Below, one piece after another: positions 1 through 11,200 of a stretch of DNA of 64,000 nucleotides. Each line of letters begins with the position of its first letter. Within the stretch, counting starts at the first letter, position 1. The notes beneath the pieces are model-generated. The model was not told where the DNA came from. It saw only the letters and a list, made by a program, of their open reading frames with translations, and ran no database searches. Source of the stretch: Auanema rhodensis (Eukaryota; Nematoda; Chromadorea; Rhabditida; Rhabditidae); NCBI GenBank assembly GCA_964057225.1, contig OZ059899.1, forward strand, positions 11,656,001 through 11,720,000, in the 5' to 3' direction. The translations under genes were made by a program, and so were the position numbers.

Positions 1-7
1 GCCTTGC

Positions 8-78
8 TTGATTGGTAAGTAATGCTCGAGTACTCATCATTGAAAAAAAAGTTAACTTTTTGTGAATTAGGTATAATG
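8..78 (+). repeat. Left arm of an imperfect inverted repeat bounding the 8-kb stretch
   Basis: Positions 23-36 (TGCTCGAGTACTCA) are the exact reverse complement of 7933-7946. Outside this core, TTGATTGGT at 8-16 pairs with 7948-7956. Further in, a diverged block containing TAACTTT, TTGTGAAT and GTATA pairs with 7895-7920. The arm has a six-base insertion relative to its partner. It touches the window edge, so its true outer limit is unknown. Confidence 0.6.
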
Positions 79-3000
79 TATTTTTCCTTTTCTCTTTTTG
101 CTTTTAGTTCTGACTTCAGTCTATCTTCTTCTTATTCACACTTCAAGTATTTGTATCCCTCAAAAAATTTATTTTTTTCTATTTCTCCTGAAATGCATGC
201 TCTTCGAACGGTTGACTAACTCTATCGAAATTAGATCACTTTCTTAGATTTTAATACTGATTACCGGTTTATTTTTTAGTTTTCATATTTATGTTTTCAA
301 TCTTTTCCTCTTGCAGTTCTTGAGGATATTATCAAATTTATGTTTACCATAAATGGTTTCCATCTTATAAAACCAGATACGTCGCGCCTCTTTTTGTCTA
401 TTGTTACATTTGCTTCATACATCCGATTGCCCATCCAGTCATGTAAAAATTTTAATTGAACTAATTTACTGCAATGTTGGAAAGAACTCGTTGTCAGCTC
501 ATGATGACCCAGATTTATACGGTGTTTCGCTTTCCTAAGTTGTTTAAATTAGGAACATTTAAAAGTTTGAATTTTCGGATCTTGTTAGATATTAATTTTG
601 GTTCACTCAAGAAATGTTCTCGTTAGTTGTGATGAATGATTTGATCGTGTAGTGTGGACATTTGGTTTCTCTAGTTTTTGAGCTATACTCGAAGCAAATG
701 CCGGCGATTTATTTCGCACATCACGCTAGCAAGTCACAGGTGTCCCACTAAAAAGATCATATTGATATTCTAGTGTTGTAATTCAAAATCAGCGATTGTT
801 CTTCAATCTTCTCTTTAGAAGTGCTTTGTGTTTTTATTTATATCGTGAACTATAGATCCTCCGCTTTTTCATTATTGATTCAACCTTTTTCAAATAGGTT
901 CATATCAATCATGTTAAGGGTATAGAATACGAAAGCGGTTTAATCACTTTCTATTCGCAATCTTCTCCATCTTTGTTTGCTTTTCTGCTTTGATGTCTTT
1001 TTCACGCATAACCAAGCATACATATATCTTCTATGTAAAAACGGCATTTTGGATCAGTTTTTATCTTTTGTGTAACTAATATAATTTGAATTTTTTTAAA
1101 GAGCCTTATAATCTTCAATATGTATGTTTATGTTCATATCAGGGTTATTTCTTATAATATGATACTATTGGATGTTTATCCCTACGAAATAACAATCAAT
1201 GAACAATCGTTTTCCCAATGACACTTAAAAAGTGCCTAATCCCTCTTATATCCATTTACTTATTCATCCTCAATATCCATTTTCTAATGATATTCAAGGC
1301 AATGTCGGCCTTTATCCTGCTCATCGAATTTGTTCGACAGAATAGAAAAAGAAGATATCTTTATCTAATTTTCATCTTGATATCTAACTCTGCAAAGACT
1401 AAATTTTCAGATTAAAGAGCAGTATCCCTTAATTCCCACTCACTTTGTTTTTTTTTTGAGAGCATGCATCATGTCCTTGACTAACATTCAGTTGCCTTTA
1501 ACTAGAGCGATTTGTACACCTGGTGTATTCTGATGATCGAACGTTACATGAGCTTGTTTTTCGTCTTCTTATGATCTAGCACCGTTTTTAGTATAACAAA
1601 TCCTAAATAATCTAGTATTGCGATCTAGCATCTTAAGAACTTTTGTGTCTTACAACAAGTTTCTTGCCAATCCTTCATGAGTGGCTAAATGGCAATATAA
1701 ATCTGCTGTATACATATATAGCTTGTTTCATCCCTCTGATTTCCTTAAATATTCAAGTATCTTTTTATATTTCGTTCGAAATTTCTCAGTCGTATTGCTC
1801 GATAAAGCGTAATATGAAACTGTCTTTATATTTTTTATTTGCTTTTTACGAAATTACCTAATATCTTAATTCATTTTTTGGAAATTCTTATGAGCCTCAA
1901 TTCTAGTGATCCAGTAGCCCAGATTTCTTAGACCAAACATAGTGTACGCTATAAAATTGAATCTTTCGAGTCTCTGATTCATGTCTCTCTGTGTCATCAG
2001 CCCTAGCGTGCTTGTTTTGATCCCCTTTTTCGAAACCCACAAGACATGTGAAGCCAATTTCATTGATCTTACGATCGCTGTCCACCTAATTTCAAATCCA
2101 CTTATGTTTTCTTGTCATTTTCTTTTTCAACATTCTCTCACATCGCGGACATAGTAACAGTTGTTGATTGCTTGTTTCTAGCATGACTATGCTCTATTCT
2201 TTTTTCTAAAGTTATGACCAACTGGCGGTACTTCGTGATGTCTAGTTGACCCTAAACTAACATTCTAGTTATTTTTACCGAAACAACGTTAATAGTTTCT
2301 CTAAAGTTTCTCAATTACCTCTCTATTCTTTCTACTCTACCGACTGCAATTATCTAGCCCGTAACGTATCTTCACATCCAAAAAACTCCTTTATCTAGCT
2401 GTATTATTCTTTCTTCCAGAAGTTAATTCGTTACTTATTTGGTATGGGGATGACAGCTGAATAGCAGTTGTTTTCTTTTTTAGTCAACACAAATTGTAGA
2501 AAATTCACATATTTCCTCGTTCATTATCATCTAAAATATTTCTTTTTATCGAACACAAATATCATCGCTAATATAAATATGGTGTTTTTGACTAAAATAA
2601 ATCTCGAGAGACCGATTCCGTTCGCTAGATAAACGTTATCCTTTTCAATCTACAGTGAACATAGTTACTATTTCTTCTGAATGTACTCATTTTTATCTTG
2701 TATAACCTGAGAATAACATCTTTTAGCGGTCCTCATATTCTATTTGTAACTTATCGTCTTGTAGCGAATGAAAATGATATCTCGAGATAATCGTACCAAG
2801 GTTATATATCATCTCATAAATGACGTTATATCGTCTGTCAGACTCATTGAAGTGTGGGTCGCGCTGTCATCATAGCGACAAGGGAAAGATCCTTTCTTCC
2901 CAATTTTTATCGGTGAGATATCTCAAACATAAAAAGTAAAGATGACGGTGTCTATACACCCCATCATGCGCATAACCCAAAAATTCCCTCTCACTCAAGT

Positions 3001-6000
3001 GACTCTTTTTTTGGAGAAAAGCCCTTTAATAATAAATTTTCGCATCAATCAATTAAAAATGAGTGTATCTTAGTTCTTCTTTTTGCCACTGCCCTTACAA
3101 AGTTTCGACTCAACCTCATCCTAAGTTATAAGAAATGCGTCTATTTATGTTTATACTTGCCTTCTCTGTATGATGACCAGATGCGAATAGTTTATTTTGA
3201 GCGATTAGTTTCTATTCTTCTCTCACTTCACATCCAGCATTTGGCGTTAATATTCGTTATATTCATAGACATAGCTAATAGTATATTTAGCATTCAATTT
3301 GAATAACCGTTTTTAAGATATTATTTCAAAACTCTTGTTGGAAGAGAAAGAAAGAGAAAGACACAAAGCTTTGTCGATTTTTCTCATTTCTCATTATTTT
3401 CAGTTTTAGATCCTCTTATATATACTATATATGTTTAATATTTCCTGATTACTTACTTAACACTGTGAGTTATTACGCCATAATTACGTACACGGGTCAA
3501 TAGCTTAGTGTAACTAAAAATTATAATAAATGTCATTTCTGCTCTGTTATTCCGTTTTTTTTCTTTTATTTATCTTTATTACATTCACATAAGTTTTCTT
3601 ATCATCTATGTTAAAGATCTTAATTGACTCACATTCCACAGCCCGCTCCTATTGATAAGACGATTTTATTGAAAGTCAGGTCAATATTCATCTCCTCCTC
3701 CAGCACATATACACAAGACCTGTCACAAACCCATATGGTGTCAGTATTTATTACAGTTTTTACTTTTCTTTCAACTTTTTCATAGAAAGTCACTTTTTAT
3801 TATTATTTTTGAACTCATTCAATAGCCATTAATATGGGTAATGATCTTAATGTCTAGAGAGTTGTTTGCTAATTACAACTGGCTGAATTCACTTCCTTTG
3901 AGACCTGGTTTTATCAATCCCGCCTAATTCAAAATGTATACTCGTGTTATCGGATAGGATTGTAATTTAATTCACGGATATCATAATGGATTAATCCAAA
4001 ATTCAAATATCTGTAATTTCATGAGAATTATCATTTTATAATCATCAACTACCCATTTCTTACATAATTCATACATACGATTCAACTGCCGCTTTTCTTT
4101 CAATCGCTTAATCGCTCGTGCGCCGCGTTTCCTTATCTAAACAATTCTTAGTCATTTTTTAGTTGATTGCTTTGATTCATCTCCTTAAATTTCCTACTCA
4201 GTATTTGGAAACTTTCACGAATAGATAACTTTTATTTGTTTTACGCACCTTCTCCGAAAGAAAAAGCTCACTATTTTTTGCATTGATTGCGATAAATGCT
4301 GTTTATTTTTTTCGAATTCATAATCGTATAATTTACACTTTTGAAGAATAAGTTGTTAAAAACACTCATATGTTATCTTCCGCTTTAACGTTATCTATTG
4401 ATTGTTATATTTGAATGTTTTAACTTATCTTTGTTTGATATCACTTTTACCTTATTTTTCACATTTTCATTACTTTTATCAATCGAAAAAAATACTTTTA
4501 TTAAACAATGTATATAGTTTTGGAGGATGCTGACAACGTAAGGTCGTTCTTCATAAGTTCAAACGAAAATGTGTAGTAACTAAAGTTGTTTCTTGCACAT
4601 CTGTCCTATACTAAAGTGTCACATCTTCATGAGTAATAGGTCTAGTAAAACGTTTTGTATATATTCATATGGTCTCGTGGGACCTATTTATTCTTCATCG
4701 CAACAGCTCTCTTTTATCCATCTGGGACTGAAACTTTTAGTTTCACGTCGAGAATATTACATGTGCAAGTATTTCATGCTTAGTAGTTCTCAGATCAATA
4801 CAAACTTCTTCCCATCTTCGCAATGATTCAGCTTCTTCATAAGTACGTAAATGTGCTTTCCTATTATACATCCCACGCTTTATAGGTGGATGGTTGATTG
4901 TGACTCATATCACCACCATTTCTCCGCTTTCATGACACAATTCATTTTCCTTTTAACACAGTGTTGGTGACCAACATTGTTCTATTACATGTACTTAATC
5001 ACATTCTGTTTTTGCATTATAATAACTAGTTATAATTTCATTCCTCAGATTCTATTTTATATTTAAAAGTAGTATTGTTCTTCATTTATGTTATGTAAGT
5101 CTTTTATCTAAGTTTTGGTTACTACTTATTGCTGGTGCCAGTCTCCTCATTGGAAACTAATATAATTGAGCATTGAAAGTCTATCATTATTATTTCTCAT
5201 ATCGCTTCCCTCATAACCTCTCTTGCTGCGACTAATGAAGACAAATTCTTAACGGCTCTTAGCATATATTATGCACAGCTCCTTATTTGAGATCCACGTT
5301 TATGTAAATGCAAGCTACTGCAGTGGTTATTGGGATTTTTGAGTTTTCTTATTTTCTTTTCGCCTCAACAAATCCATTAGTAGTCCACATATAGAGCGTA
5401 ATGGATTGATTCAACCTCTTATTACCTGCACTTTGCTGAGGGGGAGAGATATACATATATAGTGACTCAATGTTATAGCTTGAGTGCTGGTGGGCTATTC
5501 ATTCATTTGTTACCTAAAACGCCCAGTACTCTGAAATTTGAGAACATTTAATCACTAAGCTCAGGATATATAATCCACACCTTTGCTTATTATGCCATTT
5601 AGAATCAAGAATAGTCAGTATAAGTATACTTATGCGCCATTACGCAGGAATCATCTCCGCCCTGTTTTTTTAATTCCCAACATTTGTCATCCTCGAGGTT
5701 TCTGAAAAGACACTTCGTTCAATTCTCGTATAAATGCCAGTGCGTCTATCAACTGCAGTTTAGATGAAGTGACGATTTGATTAGATCGGAAAAAGCGCCT
5801 TCTTTGGTTGTTCTTTCCCTCTTCAATTGTCCTTGTTTTCTTTCATTTTCTATTTTTGATTTTTTTAGATCCGCATTTGCAAATTCCTAATTGCTACTAG
5901 TTTGAGCATATTTATATTTATATTTACATGTTTTTTTATTTTGTTTTCTATATTAGCACTTTTTTGAAATAATCTTTTATAAATTTCTCCTTTCAAACGT

Positions 6001-7894
6001 TTGTCATCGCACATAACCTTATCATGAGTTATGTTGCTTTGATGATTCAGCCTTCTTTTCAAAGCTATTGAACAATACTACCCTATAGCAAGAGCACGTC
6101 TTGAATGTTGCTTGTTTTCTTTCCTTGTAGCAATGTCCAAGTTACATATATCATTTGAAAATTAAATTAAACTACCAAATTACCTATGTATGGTCTACTA
6201 TCCTTATCGCCTGTCCAACTTATTTAGTTAGGATTTCCATATCCTCTTTCTATAATCTTCGTTTTTTTGCGGAACAGCTGTCCGTAACTAGTTTCTTCCC
6301 CAATGTTTTTTCAATCTCCGCATTTTCTTAAAAACTTTATAAATTTTTCATATATTCAACTTGTTCTTCAATTCCATTGGTTTCTTAGTTGCATATCCCA
6401 TCTAAAACATTCAGATATTTTATCTTGATCCTGTCCTTAATCAGAAATTTGCTAATTGGTATTAGCATAGTTTTGCCCATTTTTTATTTCTCTCCTTAAT
6501 AGATTTACCTCATCCCTCGGTTAACCAGCCTTGACCTGTTGCCACATCTCTATACTTTGTTTCAAGTTCATATGTTTTGTAGTGAATAGACAGACCCATT
6601 CCTCCTGAATTCAGCCGTATTTATTTGTTTGTGTTCTTTTTTACCTAATAAAAGAGTTGGGTCATCGTTTAGCTGTTGTTGATTCTGTCTTTTTTTTTCG
6701 GAAACCAACCGCGAACTTGCAATTGATATCTTCCCTCTTTCACGTTTGTTTATGAGCTGCAATATTCCGTACAGCTGAAATGTGGATCGTTTTTGCTTCA
6801 AGTAGTCGTTATAATTGTAGCTGAAGTCCCATTCTATGTTTCTCATTTGAATGAGATCATTTATAAGCTTATCAAAATACTATTTTCATTGTTTTCTAGT
6901 AGAGAATATACCTAGTTTCTCGTGACTGCTCTTCCTTTCGACATTTTCCGTCTTTTGTTCCCTTACCTTCGCCTGTAATTTAAGTCATGAAAAGACTATA
7001 AGGTTTGTAGAGATGACTTCTTGGCGCCAGCTATTATCTAGATGCCGCCTGATCCTCACCTTGATGACCTTTACCAAAACGTCCTAAATGAAAACCTGCT
7101 CAAGTCTCTTAGGCTAGTAGCGTCAGTATTTGTATGCCCTACCTTAGAATAGGGCGTGGTTTGCATCTCATAACACCAACGTGTCTGGACTCTCTGTGAG
7201 TAATACAAGGTTGACCTATCTGTTGTCGAGCGGGGTCTGTTGTCTCCGCCTGCTATACACTCTCTATGAATGTGTATATCTTCCCCCCTATGTCTCTGAC
7301 GGTCACTCTGCAGTTCTTTCTTTCTCTTCCCGGCTCTCTTTCTCGCTCCCCTGCCCGTCCTCTCCATATTTTGTCAGACACCAGCGCAGATCTCCACGCT
7401 CACGTATCCAATTGTCATATAGCTATTATTTCGAATACTTTTTTTTTACGTTGGACCATAAGTTTATTGATTAATAGTATTGCTAGATGCACGAACATCT
7501 ACTCGTTTCTAATTTCCATCTTTGTCCCGATTTTTCAGGGTTTTCCCTGATCCTATTATGACATTTCTGTTTTAGGGGCAACATATCGTTCCTTAACTAC
7601 CTTATGTGCTTATGAAAATCTTATTGTGACTTTGATTCTTGTTTTTGTCCAGATAAATTAGATTTGTGTGCTACTTTTGTCTAGCCGTGTGTTCACGGTC
7701 TTTTTTTGTTATTTAAGTTTTGCTTCTTATTTTTCTCCTATCAAAATGCGTGGTCTATTCGCTTCTAAAGCACTTTTTTCTTATTGTTAAGCTTGTATTT
7801 CTTCTTATTCAACTCTATTTCCAACTCAATTGCTCTATTCTTATTCTTATTTTTCAGAAACTTCTTATCTACTAATCTACGAATATTATTTATT

Positions 7895-7956
7895 ACTATA
7901 CTTATTCACAAAGTTAAAGTTAGCTGCAAAATTGAGTACTCGAGCAACCAATCAAA
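7895..7956 (-). repeat. Right arm of the inverted repeat bounding the 8-kb stretch
   Basis: Reverse-complement partner of 8-78. It ends about 30 bases before the acceptor of the long-isoform cadherin exon at 7988. Paired in RNA, the two arms would bring the two ends of the 8-kb stretch together. Confidence 0.6.
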
Positions 7957-7987
7957 CCTTATATCCTCTAGCCTAGCAAAATTGTAG

Positions 7988-8244
7988 TTTTATGGCTTTT
8001 CCTTTAAGCCTCTCGACTACGAAGATCCGGCCCAAAAGGACGGTTTCAACGTACGCGTCCGTGTCAACGACGGAAAACACGATGCCTACAGCAACATCGT
8101 CATCGCTTTACACGATAGGAACGACCATGCTCCAGAGGTTGAAGGGCCATCTGAGCTCAACATCCCCGAAGATCAACGAATTGGATCAGAGATTGCCAAA
8201 TTCACAATCATTGACCGGGACCATGAAGATTCAAACAGGGCCAG
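7988..8244 (+). CDS. hmr-1: Long-isoform (HMR-1B type) internal exon of the cadherin gene
   Basis: Read in frame from 7988, this exon gives classic cadherin sequence: [13 protein letters not shown], then [13 protein letters not shown], then DRNDHAPE, then [14 protein letters not shown] and DRDHEDSN. DxNDHAP and DRDHE are calcium-binding motifs. It ends in phase 2 before gtaggc at 8245 and joins in frame to the shared exon at 8605, giving an uninterrupted cadherin repeat ([19 protein letters not shown]). The acceptor is either attgtag at 7987 or tttaag at 8008; both are phase 0. This exon uses many C-ending codons, unlike the A/T-ending shared exons. The upstream exons of this isoform lie outside the window. 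Confidence 0.9.
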
Positions 8245-11200
8245 GTAGGCAGGGGTTATTGGGTCTTTGGTTGGTTATGCTCGTTGTATTCCTTATTCCA
8301 AGCCCTGTGCTTGCTAACGATCTGTCGTTGCCTTTCGGGTTAGATCCCTCATTGACAAAATCGCGATTTTCAACCTATGTGGGTCCTAAGGCTCGTGATA
8401 TTCGCGTATTTGTTATGAAAAACATTAGTGAAGATACTTCCATTGGCACTGTGCTTGATACATTCAAAGCACACGACCCGACAATGAATTCGTTTAACTA
8501 TACGTAAGTATTTGATTTTGTTGTTTGTTAAAAAGTTAAATATGAATACACAAATATATATAAAATTTGAAATTGACAGACGTTGAATATCTTTTTTCTT
8601 TAAGATTCCGTATTAATCGTCAGTCTGACCCAAAACGTCAGTTCAGCATCGATCAAGACGGAACTTTGAAAGTGGCACAACGTCTTGATCGTGAAGATAT
8701 TCCTAGTTACAAACTTATTATTGAGGCATATGATGCAGGTTTGAAACATTTTTTGTCTAAGGATATATGTTTCAATTTCTAGCCGATAATGTTGGAACTC
8801 AAATGGTTGCCGTTTATCTACAAGATGTTAATGACAATGGTCCTGAACCATATACTATTCCCAAAACATGCATTTTCATGGAAAATACTCCAGTTAATCA
8901 AATGGGAACATGTGAAATAAGAGCAACTGATAGAGACACTGGGTAAAAATTTATTTTCTCATGTTGCATAATTTGTGGATTTTTAGAGATTATGGACCAC
9001 CCTTCAGCATGCAACTTGATAATAGCTTTAAATATTTGAATTATCTAAGTGTTACATTTGATTCAAGTAAGTTTCTTTTAATGCTGGCTCTTTTTGACGT
9101 TTTGAAGGTCAATTCTGACCGTCTTTTTTTCTTTTTGTATGCTTCCGTTACGGTGATTAATCATTAACCTTTCAGAAGGAGACGAAGGAAACGGTTCTAT
9201 GACAATAAAGCCATTGGTTGAATTTGATCGCGAATCTGAAATTCCTGGAAAAGTAAATAAATAATTCTTTCAGCTGTTTTCATATGTCTGGTTATAGGTA
9301 TTAGAAGTCCCACTTATACTAGCTGACAAAGCTGGAAAGGTCAATCACGCTTCTGTGTATGTCGTCATTGGAGATCAGGTAAATGATAGAAAAATTATAA
9401 ATTTGTCGTTATGTATTTATCTCTTTTCCACCTTTTTGGAATATGATGCTCTTTTGCAATCTATAATAAGGCCCATAGTTGCGCAAAGGATAATCCTCGT
9501 CGGGCTTCTTTTTAGTTCTCGAACCTGTGATTTATAAGTAGGGAACCCGATGCAGTAGTTTTTACCACTTATATAAAAAGTGAAATTAGAGACTGTAGAT
9601 GCTCACTCTGATTTGAATTTAGTATTATATTCTTAATTGAAAAGTGCCATAATCCAAATTTATCCTTGATTACGAAAAAATTTAATTTTTTGTTAATGTT
9701 ACTCATTCCCACGTCCTTGATGAGGGTAAATCGTGTTATATTGTTTTGCTGAGATTGGTAGGGCAGAGTGGGGCCGCGAATTGTTGGGGTCGGCGAAAGG
9801 TATGTTGACCATTCATAGGTCTCCCTTATTATAGTCTACTAGCTAACATAACCATCAACGTTCAATTGTTTGAACAAGAGCCACGGGTCACAAGGAGAGC
9901 AACCTTCTCTGCGCGATAGGCGTTGAAGATTTTCTACACTTGTTATATTCAGCCGAACTCGAGAGGGGTGGATAAAAATTAACAAAAATTGCATTCCTAA
10001 AAAATAAAAAAGAATGAGTTGACAATATAACTGTCGTTGCTTAAAATTATTTTTCGTAATACTTACTACTGGGCTGAAAAGCTAGAGTTTCTAATCTATT
10101 ATAATAAGTAAGTGTGTTACGTATTCAGAACTTATTAATATAATGAGAGTATGTTCATATCTAACAATAGTGCTTATATCAATCTATATAGAGTCAGTTC
10201 TATGACCTAGAATATAGAAGATAATCTCTGTCTTATATGGTTGTTAATTAATTATTTTTTCAGAATGACAATCCTATGCGAGACGGAAGTATGACTATTA
10301 CTGTTAATAGTTACTTGGATAAGCTTGAAAAGACCGTTATTGGACGGGTTTATGTAGATGATTTGGACGATTGGGATCTTGGCGACAAAACTTTCTCCAT
10401 GCAGCAATCCCAACCAGGATTTAGCATATCACCACGTGGTGATATAACTATGGATGCTAACATGCCTCCGGGAACATATAAATTATCTAGCAAGGTTGTT
10501 GATAATGTCCGTAATGAGGAAGCTATTGGATATGTTACCGTTGATGTCATTGTCGTCCCTCAAATAGCATTTGATAATCAAGTTTGTTTGGAAATTTGAA
10601 GGCTCTTCTAATTTTTTTTTCAAAATAGGGGTCGATGCAGTTGCTCATTGCCGAAAACACAAATCTTCAGTACCCTGAAGACTTCATCCGTGTTAATAGT
10701 TCTGGCACAAGTATGATGAAGATCTTTGTGGAGAAAATGGTCAATTACATTGGAGGTTCAGTGTCATTAGATGTATTTTCTGTCCAGGTATACTTTGATT
10801 TCCTCTTCTTCATTCATTTTGTTCTTTTAGTTGGGAATTGCAACTTTGCAAACTCAAAATGTGCCTGTCCTCAATGTTCGTTTCTCTGCTCATGGATCAC
10901 CATATAGGGATCCTGCTCTCATGAACGGTCTTGTGTCTGCTCATCGCGAAGAATTACAATCTTTGATGGGAACAACTATTGTTGGAGTAGGGATTGATAT
11001 GTGCAAATTCACCACATGCGACGCTGGGTGTCAAACTGTTAATACTGCTGATTTCGAAGGAGTTGTCGTGTCTGCCAATAGCACTGTTTTGGTTGGTGTT
11101 AACACCGTATCTAAAGATGACTGCACCTGTCCTGTCTGGAACCCACCTGCAGAATGTAGATCCGGCTTATGTCACAATGATGGTGTTTGTCATAATACTC

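Larger units (their letters stand above)
1..7987. other. 8-kb gene-free stretch upstream of and within the cadherin gene
   Basis: No supportable gene was found on either strand. Open frames are short, have no recognisable protein character and no exon-like chains. Composition differs from the rest of the window: fewer simple repeats, T clearly above A on the + strand, and somewhat higher GC than the 18-42 kb part. It runs directly into the acceptor of a phase-0 cadherin exon. It is therefore most simply the large intron of the long cadherin isoform, which in C. elegans hmr-1 separates the neuronal-isoform exons from the short-isoform promoter. The two ends form an imperfect inverted repeat (listed separately), so a large inserted element is an alternative. 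Confidence 0.6.

Noticed and set aside
6568-6846. 92-residue minus-strand frame
   Set aside because: Isolated, no neighbours in frame, no family resemblance; expected by chance in 8 kb.
7071-7367. 98-residue minus-strand frame, Arg-rich, and overlapping plus-strand frames
   Set aside because: Composition follows a CT-rich stretch; no splice context or recognisable protein.
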